Shown one piece after another: positions 14,401 through 26,640 of a stretch of 64,000 nucleotides of DNA (position 1 is its first letter; each line of letters starts with the position of its first letter). Source of the DNA: Amblyornis subalaris (taxonomy: Eukaryota; Chordata; Aves; Passeriformes; Ptilonorhynchidae); contig JACAXG010000018.1 in NCBI GenBank assembly GCA_018881555.1, positions 2,311,561 through 2,375,560 on the forward strand, given 5' to 3'. The notes beneath the pieces were generated by a model. That model was not told the DNA's origin and ran no database searches. It saw nothing but the letters and a program-made list of their open reading frames with translations. Position numbers and translations under genes: made by a program.

Positions 14401-16816
14401 GCGTGGCATACACATCACTGTTAGCAGTGCCAGGGTTATTGAATCAGGGGTGTGGTGAAGATCAGGAGCTGAAGCCAGGAAGCACAAAAAAAGATCTACA
14501 GTGCAACACAATTATGGATATTAATCAAACCCTGGAGCTGAATCTTTTTCTCGTTTCCCATTTATTTCTTCCTTCTCATTCATCAGCATTATGCAGAATA
14601 TTTCTCAGGAAAGAAATGTTCCTTGCACCCTCTTTTTCCTAACAACTTTCCAAAACAGCACACCTTCTGATAGAGTGCCTCTCTGCTGTCAGTGGTACAA
14701 TGAGAACCCAATGGCACTTTTGGGAAGCTGGAGAATACCACTGGATCAGCTGGAATCCTTGAAATTACACTCTTTTTCCTGTGACTATGTGAAGACAATA
14801 TAGTTAATTGCAAAGAAATGAGAAGTATGAGAACAGAGATCAATTCAAGTAATTCTGCTGGCATTGTTTTTACACAGAGTTTAATTAGACTGTTTTTAAA
14901 AGGCTAAGACACATAAAATCAACATGAATCTGAATTACCTGTATTCCATAATCCCAGTATTACACCTCATCACAAAGCAATTACTTGAAATACAGCTTAC
15001 TCTAAAACAGTCCCTTTTTGGCAGCAGTAGAACAAAAATCTTAAAGTTCAGCCACATCAGCTAAGACAAAGCCTAGTGCTGTTAAAAACTGCAGGTATGC
15101 AAAACCTTCCAGTGTAAGGTAATAGAGTAATATTAGCTTCAACAAAATACAATGAGCAGTCTATTCAATGAGGTGCAAAGTCTCTAGACCAGTATTTCTC
15201 GGCCTAACCAACTCATGAACAATGTCAGACTCTAGATTATTCTGATTGTCCCACTGTAAAATGACTTGAAATTGCAGATTTATGAAAAGAGGAGCATCAG
15301 CTGTCATCCTAGCTCCCCAGCATTTGGCGAACTTGTTTCCACCCTGTCAATAAAAATAGGTTGTTATTAACAGAGCAGGAACTCAAAGGAATTGCCTGAA
15401 GCCTGTTTCTTGGATACACAATTTATGGTATTCAGACAAATTCACCAAAAATGTGTTGGAGAAAAAAAGGTTGTTTCATATATTTTCAGATCAAAGAACT
15501 CATTATTTAAAATACTGTCAGGTTGTCTTTCATCTTCAGAGCTGGCAAGCATAGGAAAACATGTTGCAAATAAAAGCAGCCTTCCAAAATGTCATACTGA
15601 TTATGCATTCACAACTCAGCTACTTGAGGCTCAGCTACACAACAAATATCACAGGGGTCCGCTACGTGTTTTAGCTGCTGTGGTTTGAGAGGCTGGACAA
15701 AAACCTTTTCTACAGATATTGCCAGAACAGCCATGTCACAATATGTATAATGAGTGACAGTATTTCCTAACCTATACATTTAAGTTTAGGTTAACTTATT
15801 TTGGTGGTTGATAGAATATGGTAGAGACTGGCATCAAGTTCCTAGCATTTTATCACACCACTTATTTCACAGCACATATGTTGACATGTTCTGTAATTTA
15901 GTCCACTATTTTTTCCATTATTTCCCCATACTATGACAGTGACAGCAATATATGACAATCCAGCTCCAGGAACCCGGAAAAATTATTGTAATAGATTAGG
16001 TTAGACATGCAGGATCTTCTTCAAAGTTGTGAGATGTTCCCCAGTGTGTACCTTTCCAACATTAATGAGGTGTTGAGAAATAAAAGGAATGCATGTCAAA
16101 TTGTAACTGTTAATGGGCAATGATTTACTTCCACTGACTTCACCAGTTTTTCTCTCTCAGAAAATAACTTTAGTGTATATTTTCATTAGTATGGTGTCCT
16201 CAGAAGAACAGGGAAATTGAGACTGTTTAATGTCTCTTGAANGAATGCTTTCAACTGCTGAGAATGGAGGGGAAAAGCCATGGAAGTAATTTGCTACTGA
16301 ATTTCTTCATAATTACAGGGTTGCGACACATGCAAAAACAATGAGTCTTCTTTTGAAATTTTACGTGGGTGAAAGGTGAAGACCAAGCTGAATTGGGTCA
16401 CTTGTTTACTCTGACAATGATGACAGGCTTGAATATATAATAATCAAGAGAAGTCAAGAGCCGCATTGACATAAATGAAAATTAACACACCCTAAATTTC
16501 AGAAAAACCTAAAATGATTCAGTCTTTCTTTTTCCAAAATAGTTTCTGCAGATTCTGGTAGTACCAGTAAAAACTGATAAAACACCAATTCAGCTTAATT
16601 ATCGCCATATTTTTTCATGCCCATATAGCCTATGTCTCTATTAGTGCCCATTATGATAGCATTTTGTCCATCTTGGAAAGCTGGAAATAATGTTTGATAA
16701 TATACAAAAAGTTCAGCTGAAATGGTGTTTGGTGGTATAGGAATAACGTTTTTGAGGAAGCCGTTACACNATGTACAACTGACGTCTAAATCCGCTAATG
16801 TTCTTTACCACACACA

Positions 16817-17030
16817 GGTAGGAAATTCTTCACTTCGACAATGGTGAGGCACTGGAACAGGTGGCCCAGAGAAGCTGTGGAAGCTGGATCCCCGGAGGTG
16901 TTCAAAGCCAGGTTGGATGAGGTCCTGAGCAACCTGACTGAGTGGAAGGTGTCCCTGCTCATGGCAGGGGGGTTGGAACTAGATGGTCTTGAAGGTCCCT
17001 TCCAACTCAAACCATTCTATGATTCTATGA
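16817..17030 (+). mobile_element. CR1 LINE 3' end (non-LTR retrotransposon, truncated)
   Basis: The sequence has the well-known avian CR1 3' end: GAGGCACTGGAACAGGTGGC, then GTTCAAAGCCAGGTTGGATG, GTGGAAGGTGTCCCTGCTCA, CATGGCAGGGGGGTTGGAAC, AAGGTCCCTTCCAACTC, and a terminal ATTCTATG repeat (17014-17029). Only about 214 bp of the 3' end is present, so it is a 5'-truncated, dead copy. It stays close to the family consensus as I know it and is fairly well preserved. CR1 of this type is the main basis for calling the genome avian. Confidence 0.95.
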
Positions 17031-20000
17031 ATTTCAGCTGAAATTAGAATCTCTTTGTCAAAGAGACGGTGNATGAATCATCATGATCAGTTCAAAGTCC
17101 TGCACAGATCAAAAAGTGTCACAGAAGGTGTTCACATATGTCTCTTTACAAACATAAAGACGGTATTGATAGAATTTCCCCTTCTGAAGAAACAGAATTC
17201 TAAATCTTTGTGAGCATAAGACACACCATAGTTTCATAATTTTTTTCCTAGGTTTTTAGAAACAAAATATTAGATTCAACCTACATGATTCATGCCATTT
17301 CCACCACTTCATCTCCTGTTTTAGCACTGTAGAGATCCAGATTGTGAATCAGCTAACTNTCCTGCTTTCTTTGGGTAGGAAAGGAGCCTTTTTGTGCTCA
17401 GATAGATTTAAATTGTAAGAGTCATCCTCCTGGGGACAAAGAAGCAGGTTTTACCAGATTTTACACAGTAAAGAATTAGAGACTCCATATAACCATCAGA
17501 GAGAGGTCTCTGAAGACCTCCATGGCACCTGAGTTAATCCGGTTGACTCTTCAGAGAAGGTCAGTAAAGCATTATTATTGACACTAGAGAACAGGGAAAT
17601 TCAATCAGCACTTCAGAGTCACACTGAGAGCTTGTAGACAAACCTGGTATTAAATCCAGACCTCTGGGAGCCAAAAAACTTCTGCATAAGATCTTCCTTG
17701 TTCATCACCATGAAGACCCTAATATAGATTAAAAAGTAATCTAGGTAGACCTATAATTATAATTAGGGGTAAGAATGTGTCTTGAGAACACCTTCCAGGT
17801 GATCAAATCAGACTGCGACCTCAACAGCATTACCAAAAAAGAAAAGCATTACAGAAAAGAACATCATCTGAGGCTGAAAAAGGGTACCTGTTATGAACCA
17901 GTGAATTAACATTTTCTTCTAGATAAAATATAATAGCAGCATGCCCAGTTTGTCATGGTGAACAAAATGATTTAATAGATTTCTTTCTCCTCTAATTTTA
18001 AAAAGTCACCTATCTACTTTAACAAGATGGTTTTTTTGACAAGGGCCAACAATAATGATGATGGACATACCCTTTTCACTTACAGGGTTTTTTTATTTAC
18101 ATATATAACGTTTTTCATAGCATTAACAGTATTCAAAAATATGCTGAAAAGGTAATTGAAGCAAGTCTAGATCTGTCTCACCTATAAACATGTGGAGTGC
18201 AAATATACACAGGATGATTATCAGCAGCTTAAATGTCTTTTATCATAAGAGCATTTAAGCCTTAATTCATGTGTTCTGAGGTTATTTTTAAAAATCTATT
18301 ATATAAGAAGACAAATCACTTCTTGTGAGTTGTTCAGCCATTTGACTAAGAATTACTCATTACCCCAAAAGTCCTGCAGCTGTTCCAGCATAAAGCATAA
18401 AGGTCAAGATATTATAAAAATCAGGAATAATATTGCAATGATTTGATTTAAAGTGTATTTGTTTACTTGTTAGGGTTTGCTACATTCCTAAAATATAGTT
18501 CTTAAAAGCTATAACAGGAACTAATTTAAGTAGCAGCTCAAAAAGGCAAAGAACTCAAATCTTTTTCATCCTAACTATGTTTGGTTTTCATTTTGTAAAA
18601 TGAAGTATGAAATGAAGCCTGAAGCACAAAGATTAAAAAATGCAACTATAACAAAAATGTCACCTTTCTCAATATATTGTTTCCTGCTTCTCCTGAACCC
18701 AGTATTCATTTCCCACAGCACTGTATCTGTTTCTGTGCACAGACATATGGGCCAGAGGTTGATTTCTCAGCTATGGAAAAAACAGTAGTATACAATCCAA
18801 GTACATTCTTTTTGCAACTTGCCTTACTTACCTACACATACCAATACCCATCAGATCTGCAATGGGATGGTCAGACAGCATGCAAAGAAATCTCTTTTTC
18901 CAGAAAACTCAGCCTAGCAGTAATTGTGGGTTTGCGGGAATAACTCTGTCACAAGACTTGACCTAACCAGAGCCTAAAGCAAAGAGCAAACATTCCTTTT
19001 GCCTACACAGCTCCCTCTCATCCAGCTGTCTTCTGCACACCCTTGCCCAAGTCAGATGCAATACTGTGTCCTCCCATATTTTTGTACTAAAGAAACAGAA
19101 CAGGAGGCTTTGGCTGTACTGATCCACCATGCTAAGTGTTGGTTCACAACACAATCAGGTAAAGATAGAAAATGGAATCAGGAGGAGATCCTGGAAAGTG
19201 CTAAATCAAGAGCCTGAGAAGAAGGTTTCTTGGAATGGGAAGATCTCGCNATGACATTGAAGATATTGAACACAAAAATAAAGACAGTTCCTAAGCTGGT
19301 AATGCCATGAGGCAATTTTTATGGTAATTTTTGCATTATGACATCAGTTATTTAGAACTAAATATGTGCCCTTCTCAAGATGAAAATCATACGATGAAAA
19401 CAGAAGTTAAAATTCATTTTTCCATATTAGTCTGTTTGTGATTTTCGAGAATAGGCTTTCTACTAAGCCCACCTTTTGTCTCACTGGATGTGAATAACAA
19501 GATTAAAACTTCAAGGGCTCTGTCCTCAGCCAGTTTACATTTGAGTACAAGAGTTGAGGCTTTGGANTAAACTATTCAAAAGCTCAATTGTGTTTTAAAA
19601 ATTCAAACAATCTTAATATTTTAATATTCCCCCTCGGGTTATTGAGAAAAATCAGATTTAATACCCACCAACCATCTGATTTATATAAATATCTTATAAA
19701 CTTTAATACTGGTGCCTTTGCGCACTTAAGAGCCACATGGGATATGAGAACAGGGAAAAGTTGCAGAGAAAGTCAGTGGGAAAAGATCTGGTTTCTTAGT
19801 TATAAAGCAATAAAAGGCATGCATTTAAAATTACATATTTTAATATTTCACATATACTGGATGCTATGGAGAATGAGGCTGTGGGTTCTGAGCTTTGCAT
19901 GTGCTTGTTGATGGTAACAAGTCCAGGTGGGGGGCCCTCGCTGTGTGCTCAGGCACTGTGTGGTCAGTCATCCTTCTGAGCTCTAACTCCATGACCACTC

Positions 20001-21097
20001 CTGCTTTTCATGTTATTCATATCCCTCATCTGTGGGATTTACTGTCAAGAAAGCTAAGTGGGCTGCTGCTAATAGTGATGGCAATGAAGTCATTTGCTGT
20101 ATGGCTCTGGAAAGACAGAATTCATTTGAATTCATCACCTGATTAGGACAAAATTCCTCCCTGCGTAGAGGGTTAACATGAAGTGAATGTACTGCAGAAG
20201 TTCCAGTTAAATCTTCAAAATAAGCTGTAGGCTGGGAAATGCAGGAGGGAAGCCGTGGGGATGGAGGCAAAAGGGAGCAGAGAGTGGGGCAAGGTAAGTG
20301 TGTCATGCAGGGCTCAAGAACAGCCCTCCTGCATGAATCCTAGAGGGTGTGATCACTCCTTGAACCTCTCTGGAGATGGAGAGGAGAGTTGGAAGGTGTC
20401 TGAGGGGCTTTTGGCCAAGCCCCAGGATAGCCCTGTAACGGCCTGGGTGTGCAGAGGGAGGACAACAACAGGGTGGCACAAGGACTTGCTGCCAGGGAGA
20501 GTGACTCAGCAGGACTGAGGAAGGAACTCAACCCCATCTGATGTCATCTATTGCTGTATTACTTCATTGTATTGTGGAAGAATCTTTTCTTCCAGGATTG
20601 ACCACGTCATCTTACGCTGTAAGAAAAGAGGGACAAAAACAAGGCCCTGTTCTGAAAGCTGCCATTGACCCAAGAGTGAAAAGGCAAATAACTGGAAAAT
20701 GCTGACAGCCATGAGATGNGGCGAGAGCCAAATCCCAAAACACTTGTTTGACCTGTGCAAACCCCTGGCTCTGTTCAGACCAACACTGCACCCCAATGTT
20801 GCTTTGGAAACTAAATGTATTTAAAGCCAAAAGAAACCGACTCTTATCGCAGAGCAAGCGTCTCCCCAGACAGCAGTGTAATGATACACCTACCCTGGAG
20901 CCATGATGCAGGAATAACTGGCGAAGCTCTCCCGTGATGACAAGCCCCCAGTTTGACATTCCCTCGGAAGCTCTCATGGCTGGAGAGGCAAGGAGACCCA
21001 AGGGAGAGAGGCCCATGGAAAGGCAGGAGCAAGGGGCAGCCTCTGCACCAAGTCCTCCATCTCCTTCTGCTCATCTCAGACAAGGCCGCCATAGAGG

Positions 21098-21160
21098 GAG
21101 AATCACAGAACCACCAAAAATTAAAAGGAACTTACAAAGTTATTTAATTCACCCTCCTCT
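21098..21160 (-). mobile_element. Possible very degenerate CR1 3' end, reverse orientation
   Basis: AGAATCACAGAACCACC followed by AAAAGGAACTTACAAAG and AATTCACCCTCCT resembles the reverse complement of a CR1 3' end (AATCATAGAATCA... GGAAAAGACCT... GAGTCCAACC) with many substitutions. The match is by eye only. Confidence 0.45.
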
Positions 21161-23735
21161 CCCCCTTTCAAATGCAGGATCAGATTTAAATCAACTCGTG
21201 ATAGATGCTTTCTTCCCTATCCTTAAGGAAATTCTAGTTATGGACAGTGCCTTAGAAATTTGTTTCTGTCTTTTTTCAGTCTTTACCATTAGACATTCTT
21301 TTCTCAATATCCTACTAAACTGGGAAATTTAAGCTCATCATTTATTTTAGCAGACATTTATTTTCCCTTCCTCACTGAGCAACATTTGACATATTTGAAG
21401 CTTCTAGGACATCTTCCAGAAGCCTCCTCGACTTGAGACTGGGAATGGCAGGCAGATGGCAAATTACTTACACAGAAAGCTTATGTATTGGTCTGTTGCA
21501 TCCAAGTCTGTTAATGTAACACAGATATAACAGGATAATCCATCAGGCAAGAAGCCATCTACTAGGAACAACAGTTTTAATGGTGAAATTGAGCAAATGG
21601 TAAAAATGAGAAGAATCCAATCATTTTATTAAATTCTGTGCTACAGAACTGACCTTAATCTACTTTATAGAATTTCTCCTTTTGTTGTCAGTGAAATAGT
21701 GGTGTATGATCTGTAACTTCAGATTAACAGCTAAAGGGACTGCGAGTGGCAACGCTCAGTTCTGATAGGCTCCATGACTCATTTTGTATATGCCACTCTT
21801 GCTGGAGCCAGGCATGAAAATGGAAGAGGTGATTGGCACATTGGCCAAGCCTGTTGTCCCATAAGAGTGTTTTATCAATAGAAAATGTCTAGACGATTCA
21901 CAAAAGAGGCAAAACATTAATTTTCTATAGCTTCTTAGAGTCTCAGATGTGTCTATATATCACTGCACACTGAGACCTAACTGAATCATCAGACTGAGGT
22001 TTCCTATACAGGCAGTACAGANATATAGGACCCTCCAGAGAGAGGCAGGAAAACCATTCACTAATTGCCCATTGGCTTAATTGAGGAATTAAAGGCAATT
22101 TTATTCCCAACTTTGTCACTTCAGATAACCCAAAGCTCTAATTATGTAGGCTTAAGAGAGGAATTTAAGGAATATGATCTCCTACAGACACCATTGAGGC
22201 CCCTAGTCTACATGCATTGATACCAACAACATTTTCCTGCATACCTTGTTTCAATTCCTGGCCATAGCTTTTCTGTAGCAACTCAAACTGCAACTTTCCA
22301 GTTGCTCTGGTATGTCTACTACATTGTATTTATGATACAATACACCAATCCAAGCTTTTTCTTCTACAGTAGTGTTGGAATTTTGAGTGACATGAGCAGG
22401 AAAACAATTCTGAAAGAAAGGAAAACAGAAATAATTTTAAAGAAAATCTCCCTCTTTCTAGAAGAAAATGTAGAGAAGAAATGAAGATATACACGTAAGC
22501 AACAAAACAATTTTTACAGATTGTCAACAGGTATAATTGGGCCCAACAGGCCAGCTTCTAAGCCTGAGACTAATTTACTCCAAGCAGGAGACCTGTAAAG
22601 GAATATGGAGTTTCCCACTTCCCACCGAGGGAGGTCACCTCAGAAGTGCTCCATGCTGACAGTAACCCCAAAACTTTGCTACCTGGCAATCAGTTCAGTG
22701 ACCTGTGCAAAATAAGTAGATGGTCTCAGCTCAGTTTCCAGATGTAAGGTAGACACAGTGTAAAAATCTCCATTAAAATTAACAGCAATTGGCAGCTATG
22801 CCAGCAAGGCCTCAGATCTCCCCTTAGAGCTGGGCAGGGTTGGGAAGAGCACCTTCAGTGTACAGTCACTGATAATGAGCTTGCCGTGCTAGTCTCATAG
22901 TACACTCACCACTAATGTCCATACAATTTATTTACAAATGCAAGACTCGAAGTATTATTTTTTATTTCATTTTACAACATTTATTTCTCAACACCCTGAG
23001 TACCCGCACAACATTTTTACTGAAAAGGGAAAACATCAGTTTCATGAAGAAATCCTCATTTTATGTATTCCCACTACATAAGGGGAAAAAAAAACCAAAT
23101 TCAAACAGCTGTCTTAAAGAAAATACAACACAGACTCACAAATCTGACAGGGAATTTGGTTAGCAAAAGCATTACTAAGATAATACAGGGCACACTGTTT
23201 TTATAGCTGGGATGTGGTGTGCTGCTGTTGAGGCAGCGGAGTCAGACCCTGCTTGGACAGCAGATGGTGTCCTACTGTAACACTAAGCTCCAGTGCTCAA
23301 GGAGGAATCTTAAACCAGCCTTTAAAATACTCTCCAATTTCCATTTAATTACTTTAATTGGCTTTATAGACTATGTAATAAAAATGATGGATCTGTTTAA
23401 GCACTAGGCTGAATTAAAAAGTTTGGCGTGTCAAAACCAGTGATTTTGAAATATATGTCCCATTTATATGAGTATTTTCCAATATTTAAATGAACTTTTG
23501 AAAAATGCAATCATGACACTTAGGTGCCTGAGCAGTCCTTTTCAAAGGCACCACAGGCAAATAACTATTAAGAATCTCATTGAGTGTCAAGGGAGTCAGA
23601 TGCCTCACACTTCTCTGTGCCTTTGAAAATGTTCTCCTTACAGTATAAGGTATCTGCATATAATGATGAAAAATGTAAACTTGCAGTTGTTCTGGTATTA
23701 TGAGCTTTCATGGGAAAGGACCATTTTTTTCATCT

Positions 23736-23769
23736 GTGCTGTATAGCATCTTGTGCTGTATAGCAACTT
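23736..23769. repeat. 17-bp tandem duplication
   Basis: GTGCTGTATAGCATCTT and GTGCTGTATAGCAACTT are adjacent and differ at one base, so the duplication is recent or constrained. Confidence 0.88.
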
Positions 23770-26439
23770 GTTCAGTGGGCATCTGGTCCCCATTGTAGCT
23801 TTCAGATAACAAGAGTACAATAAAAACTCCAGAGGAATTAAATTTATTCCTGATAAATGACATATTGTTGTTGTAATACTAAATCTAAACAAACAATTTA
23901 ATTCTTTTGGTCTGCATCCAAAGATGTTTTTCCATGTATTTTTTTTTTTGGCAGAACTTCCCAGCAATTTGTGACAAATAAGTTGAACTGAGTGGTGAAA
24001 AGAAACCTGTTACATTAAGAAACTCCAAGTCTGCTGAAGGCCCTGGACTTCAGGAGGTAGGTATGTACAAGTGAGAGATCCTTACAAGCTTTCCACGTTG
24101 AAAAGCCCCTCGAAGTGCTGCACAGAACCTGACTCATGACTAAGCCTGGTCTGAAAACCCTTCTCCAGATTGTCCAAATCACAGCTGTGGTCGCTGTGGG
24201 GTCTGGTGCACCGCGGCAGACCAGTGTGACTCAGCTCAGAGTTATCTGGAGTTTGCAAGCCTAGATTGGATTTACTGTCACTGGGAGGGCAAAATTTGTT
24301 GGGAACAGTTTTGTCATTCATACTGGGAGGTGATGAAATCTTTGCCTGCTGGAGCAGATAATCATCATCTTGTACAGCCAAACCCAGGCTGGGACAGCAG
24401 AGTCATAAACGGTGTTATCCTCACAATCATCACTGAATCACTTCTTTTTTTTTCACACAGGGACTCTTGTAAAATTCTACTTTCTTTTTGCTTCTTTCAG
24501 AAGAAAATTGTTATTCCTCTAGCTCCGAGTTATGGGAGTAGTCTCACTAATTTTGGTGAGACTCTTCACATAAGAAAGCACTCTGGACCTGATCCCCAAG
24601 AGAAATAGGTTAGGAGTAGCTGTATGAATGAGATATCTGGTTTTCAGAAAATGCTTTTATTTTCTTCTTCATCCCAGATATGACAGAGGATGCAGTGGTC
24701 AATATTCTCCAAGAACTTTTACATAACATCTCCAAAAGCAATAAAATGATGAAACTTAAAATCTGCAAATTGTGGTGATTTGTAGTGCTTTGATTTATAG
24801 CCCTGTTGGGTTTGGAGTGAATGATTTCTACAGAGACCAGTCCCTCTAATCGGAATTTTACAAGAAACGGATGTGCTAAAAGAAACAGAAAGCTAACAGG
24901 GCTTCTGGTTACATTTTCAGCCTGATTTATAGAGCTGTAAAACTCTCTGTATCAGGGAGCTGACACCAATTTCTAGAAAGCTGTGAACATTTCTTTCCAT
25001 CTGATTTTCCTGCAGGGCTCCTAGGCCCACTTTGTTCACAAAAGACCCCAGTGAAATCCATGTCAGGTGTTAGATAGTGTGGGACACCGGTGACATAAGC
25101 AAGCTGGCAGCAAAGGAGAATCAGTTGTGTAGCTAGTCCTGGGAATGTCTGTTTCTGGGACAGAAGCATACTTTTAAGAGATCAGGAATGGAAAGGGAGC
25201 TGAGGTGGGAGCAGGCATTACCAGGGTTGAAATGGCTAAGGAAGGTCTGATCCGGCACAGCAAAGGATGCTGTAGAGCTGAGCAGTCCCCAGCTGAGGAC
25301 AAGTAGGTGGAGGAGGCACACGGCCAAGCCTGGAGCTGCAGCAACCATGCACCCTGACAGATGCAAATGTCACCTGCACGTGGATGCATTCAGACAGCAG
25401 AAGAGCAAGGTGGCGAGAAGAGGAAAAACTGGAGAGAAAATGGACAAAAAGCCGGGGACAGGAGGCGCATTCTAGTCAAGGCTGGAGCCTTGGTTAGTGC
25501 CCACAACACAGCACAGGTTAAGACTGGTCAGACAGGCAGAGAAGTGCCCGGGAGCCTTGAGCAGGTAAGGGGTGGCAGGAAAAGCGCCATGGCTGATCTC
25601 CCCTGGAAACCTCACCAGAGCTGGGCTGCCGACAGGGACATGCACTTAGAGGTGGTGCCCATGGCCACTTATGACAGCAAAATTCCCCAAGGAGAACCAA
25701 ACCAAACCAGCACATCCACCCAGCCAAGTGCAATGCCCAAGATGAGGAAGAGATGGTGGTGAGGAGCAAGACAGGGCATGAGTCAGGAGAGGAGAGATAT
25801 GAGTGAATTCTCAGGTCAAGAGTGGGTAGATCACCCAGAACTCTCCTCTGGAGGTGGGCTGTCATTCACAGTAAAACATCCATCTGCCACTGTGAGGATG
25901 CTAAACTATTTGACCCTCAGCAGGTAAAAGTTCCACAGTTCGGATCTTTCCAATTCTGCTCCTTCTGATAGCTAGAAATCTGTAGAAATGTTTGGCTTGC
26001 AATTTCATGCCTGAAAGGAAGATGATGTAGAGGTTCAAACAAAATGATCTNAGATCTCTTTGAATGGGTAAGCTCTTCCCTTCCAGAAAACAAATAATGT
26101 GTCAGTCGCAGGTTCTTACTGGTGCTTGACTTAGTATCCCATCTGAAGAAAGTTAAAGAAGATTTTAATCAAAAGGAAAATAGAAAATTACTTTAAACCA
26201 GCACTTTTAAGCCTAGTGGATATTCAGATCCAAGGTCCTAATAATTCTTTATTCTAAGGCCCTCTACATTCAAGGGCACATAGCAGGGTTGTGGGCAGGC
26301 ACTGCTGTGCCCAGTTGGCAAAGGTTTGGGGATCAAAGTCTGAGGTATTTGTGTGTTGGCTAACAGGCAGCATGAAATGGCACCTTCTGCTGACATAGCA
26401 TTTAAGAAAATGTTCTTACCTTGTTATGCTGTTTAAAGA

Positions 26440-26640
26440 AACTCTATCAAGTTGCTTTATTGTATAAAATTAGTAAGTATTAAATGCATTATTATATAAA
26501 ATGGTTTAGTAGTATGTCTATTTTGGATTTAGAGTGTCAAATTTAAAAAACCCAGATATTAATTAATAAACCAAGATGCTCTAATTAGAGCAATTGTTGC
26601 TCAAGTAAGTGCAGCTCTAAAAATGTATTACCACTTTCCA
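26440..26640. promoter_or_regulatory. Candidate distal element with 16-bp TAATTA palindrome
   Basis: This AT-rich, non-repetitive sequence carries the perfect palindrome TGCTCTAATTAGAGCA (26577-26592) and ATTAATTAAT just upstream, then GCAATTG. It is a dense group of homeodomain-type sites about 10 kb beyond the MSX1 3' end. Confidence 0.3.

Larger units (their letters stand above)
1..16816. other. Gene-free AT-rich intergenic DNA
   Basis: No exon, gene family, RNA gene or clear transposon was recognised. Open frames are short, or open by chance; the longest is 219 codons at 11316-11975 and begins in simple repeat. Only small repeats (8226, 10056, 11386) stand out. The block 13560-13760 is non-repetitive with some homeodomain-like sites but nothing definite. 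Confidence 0.7.
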
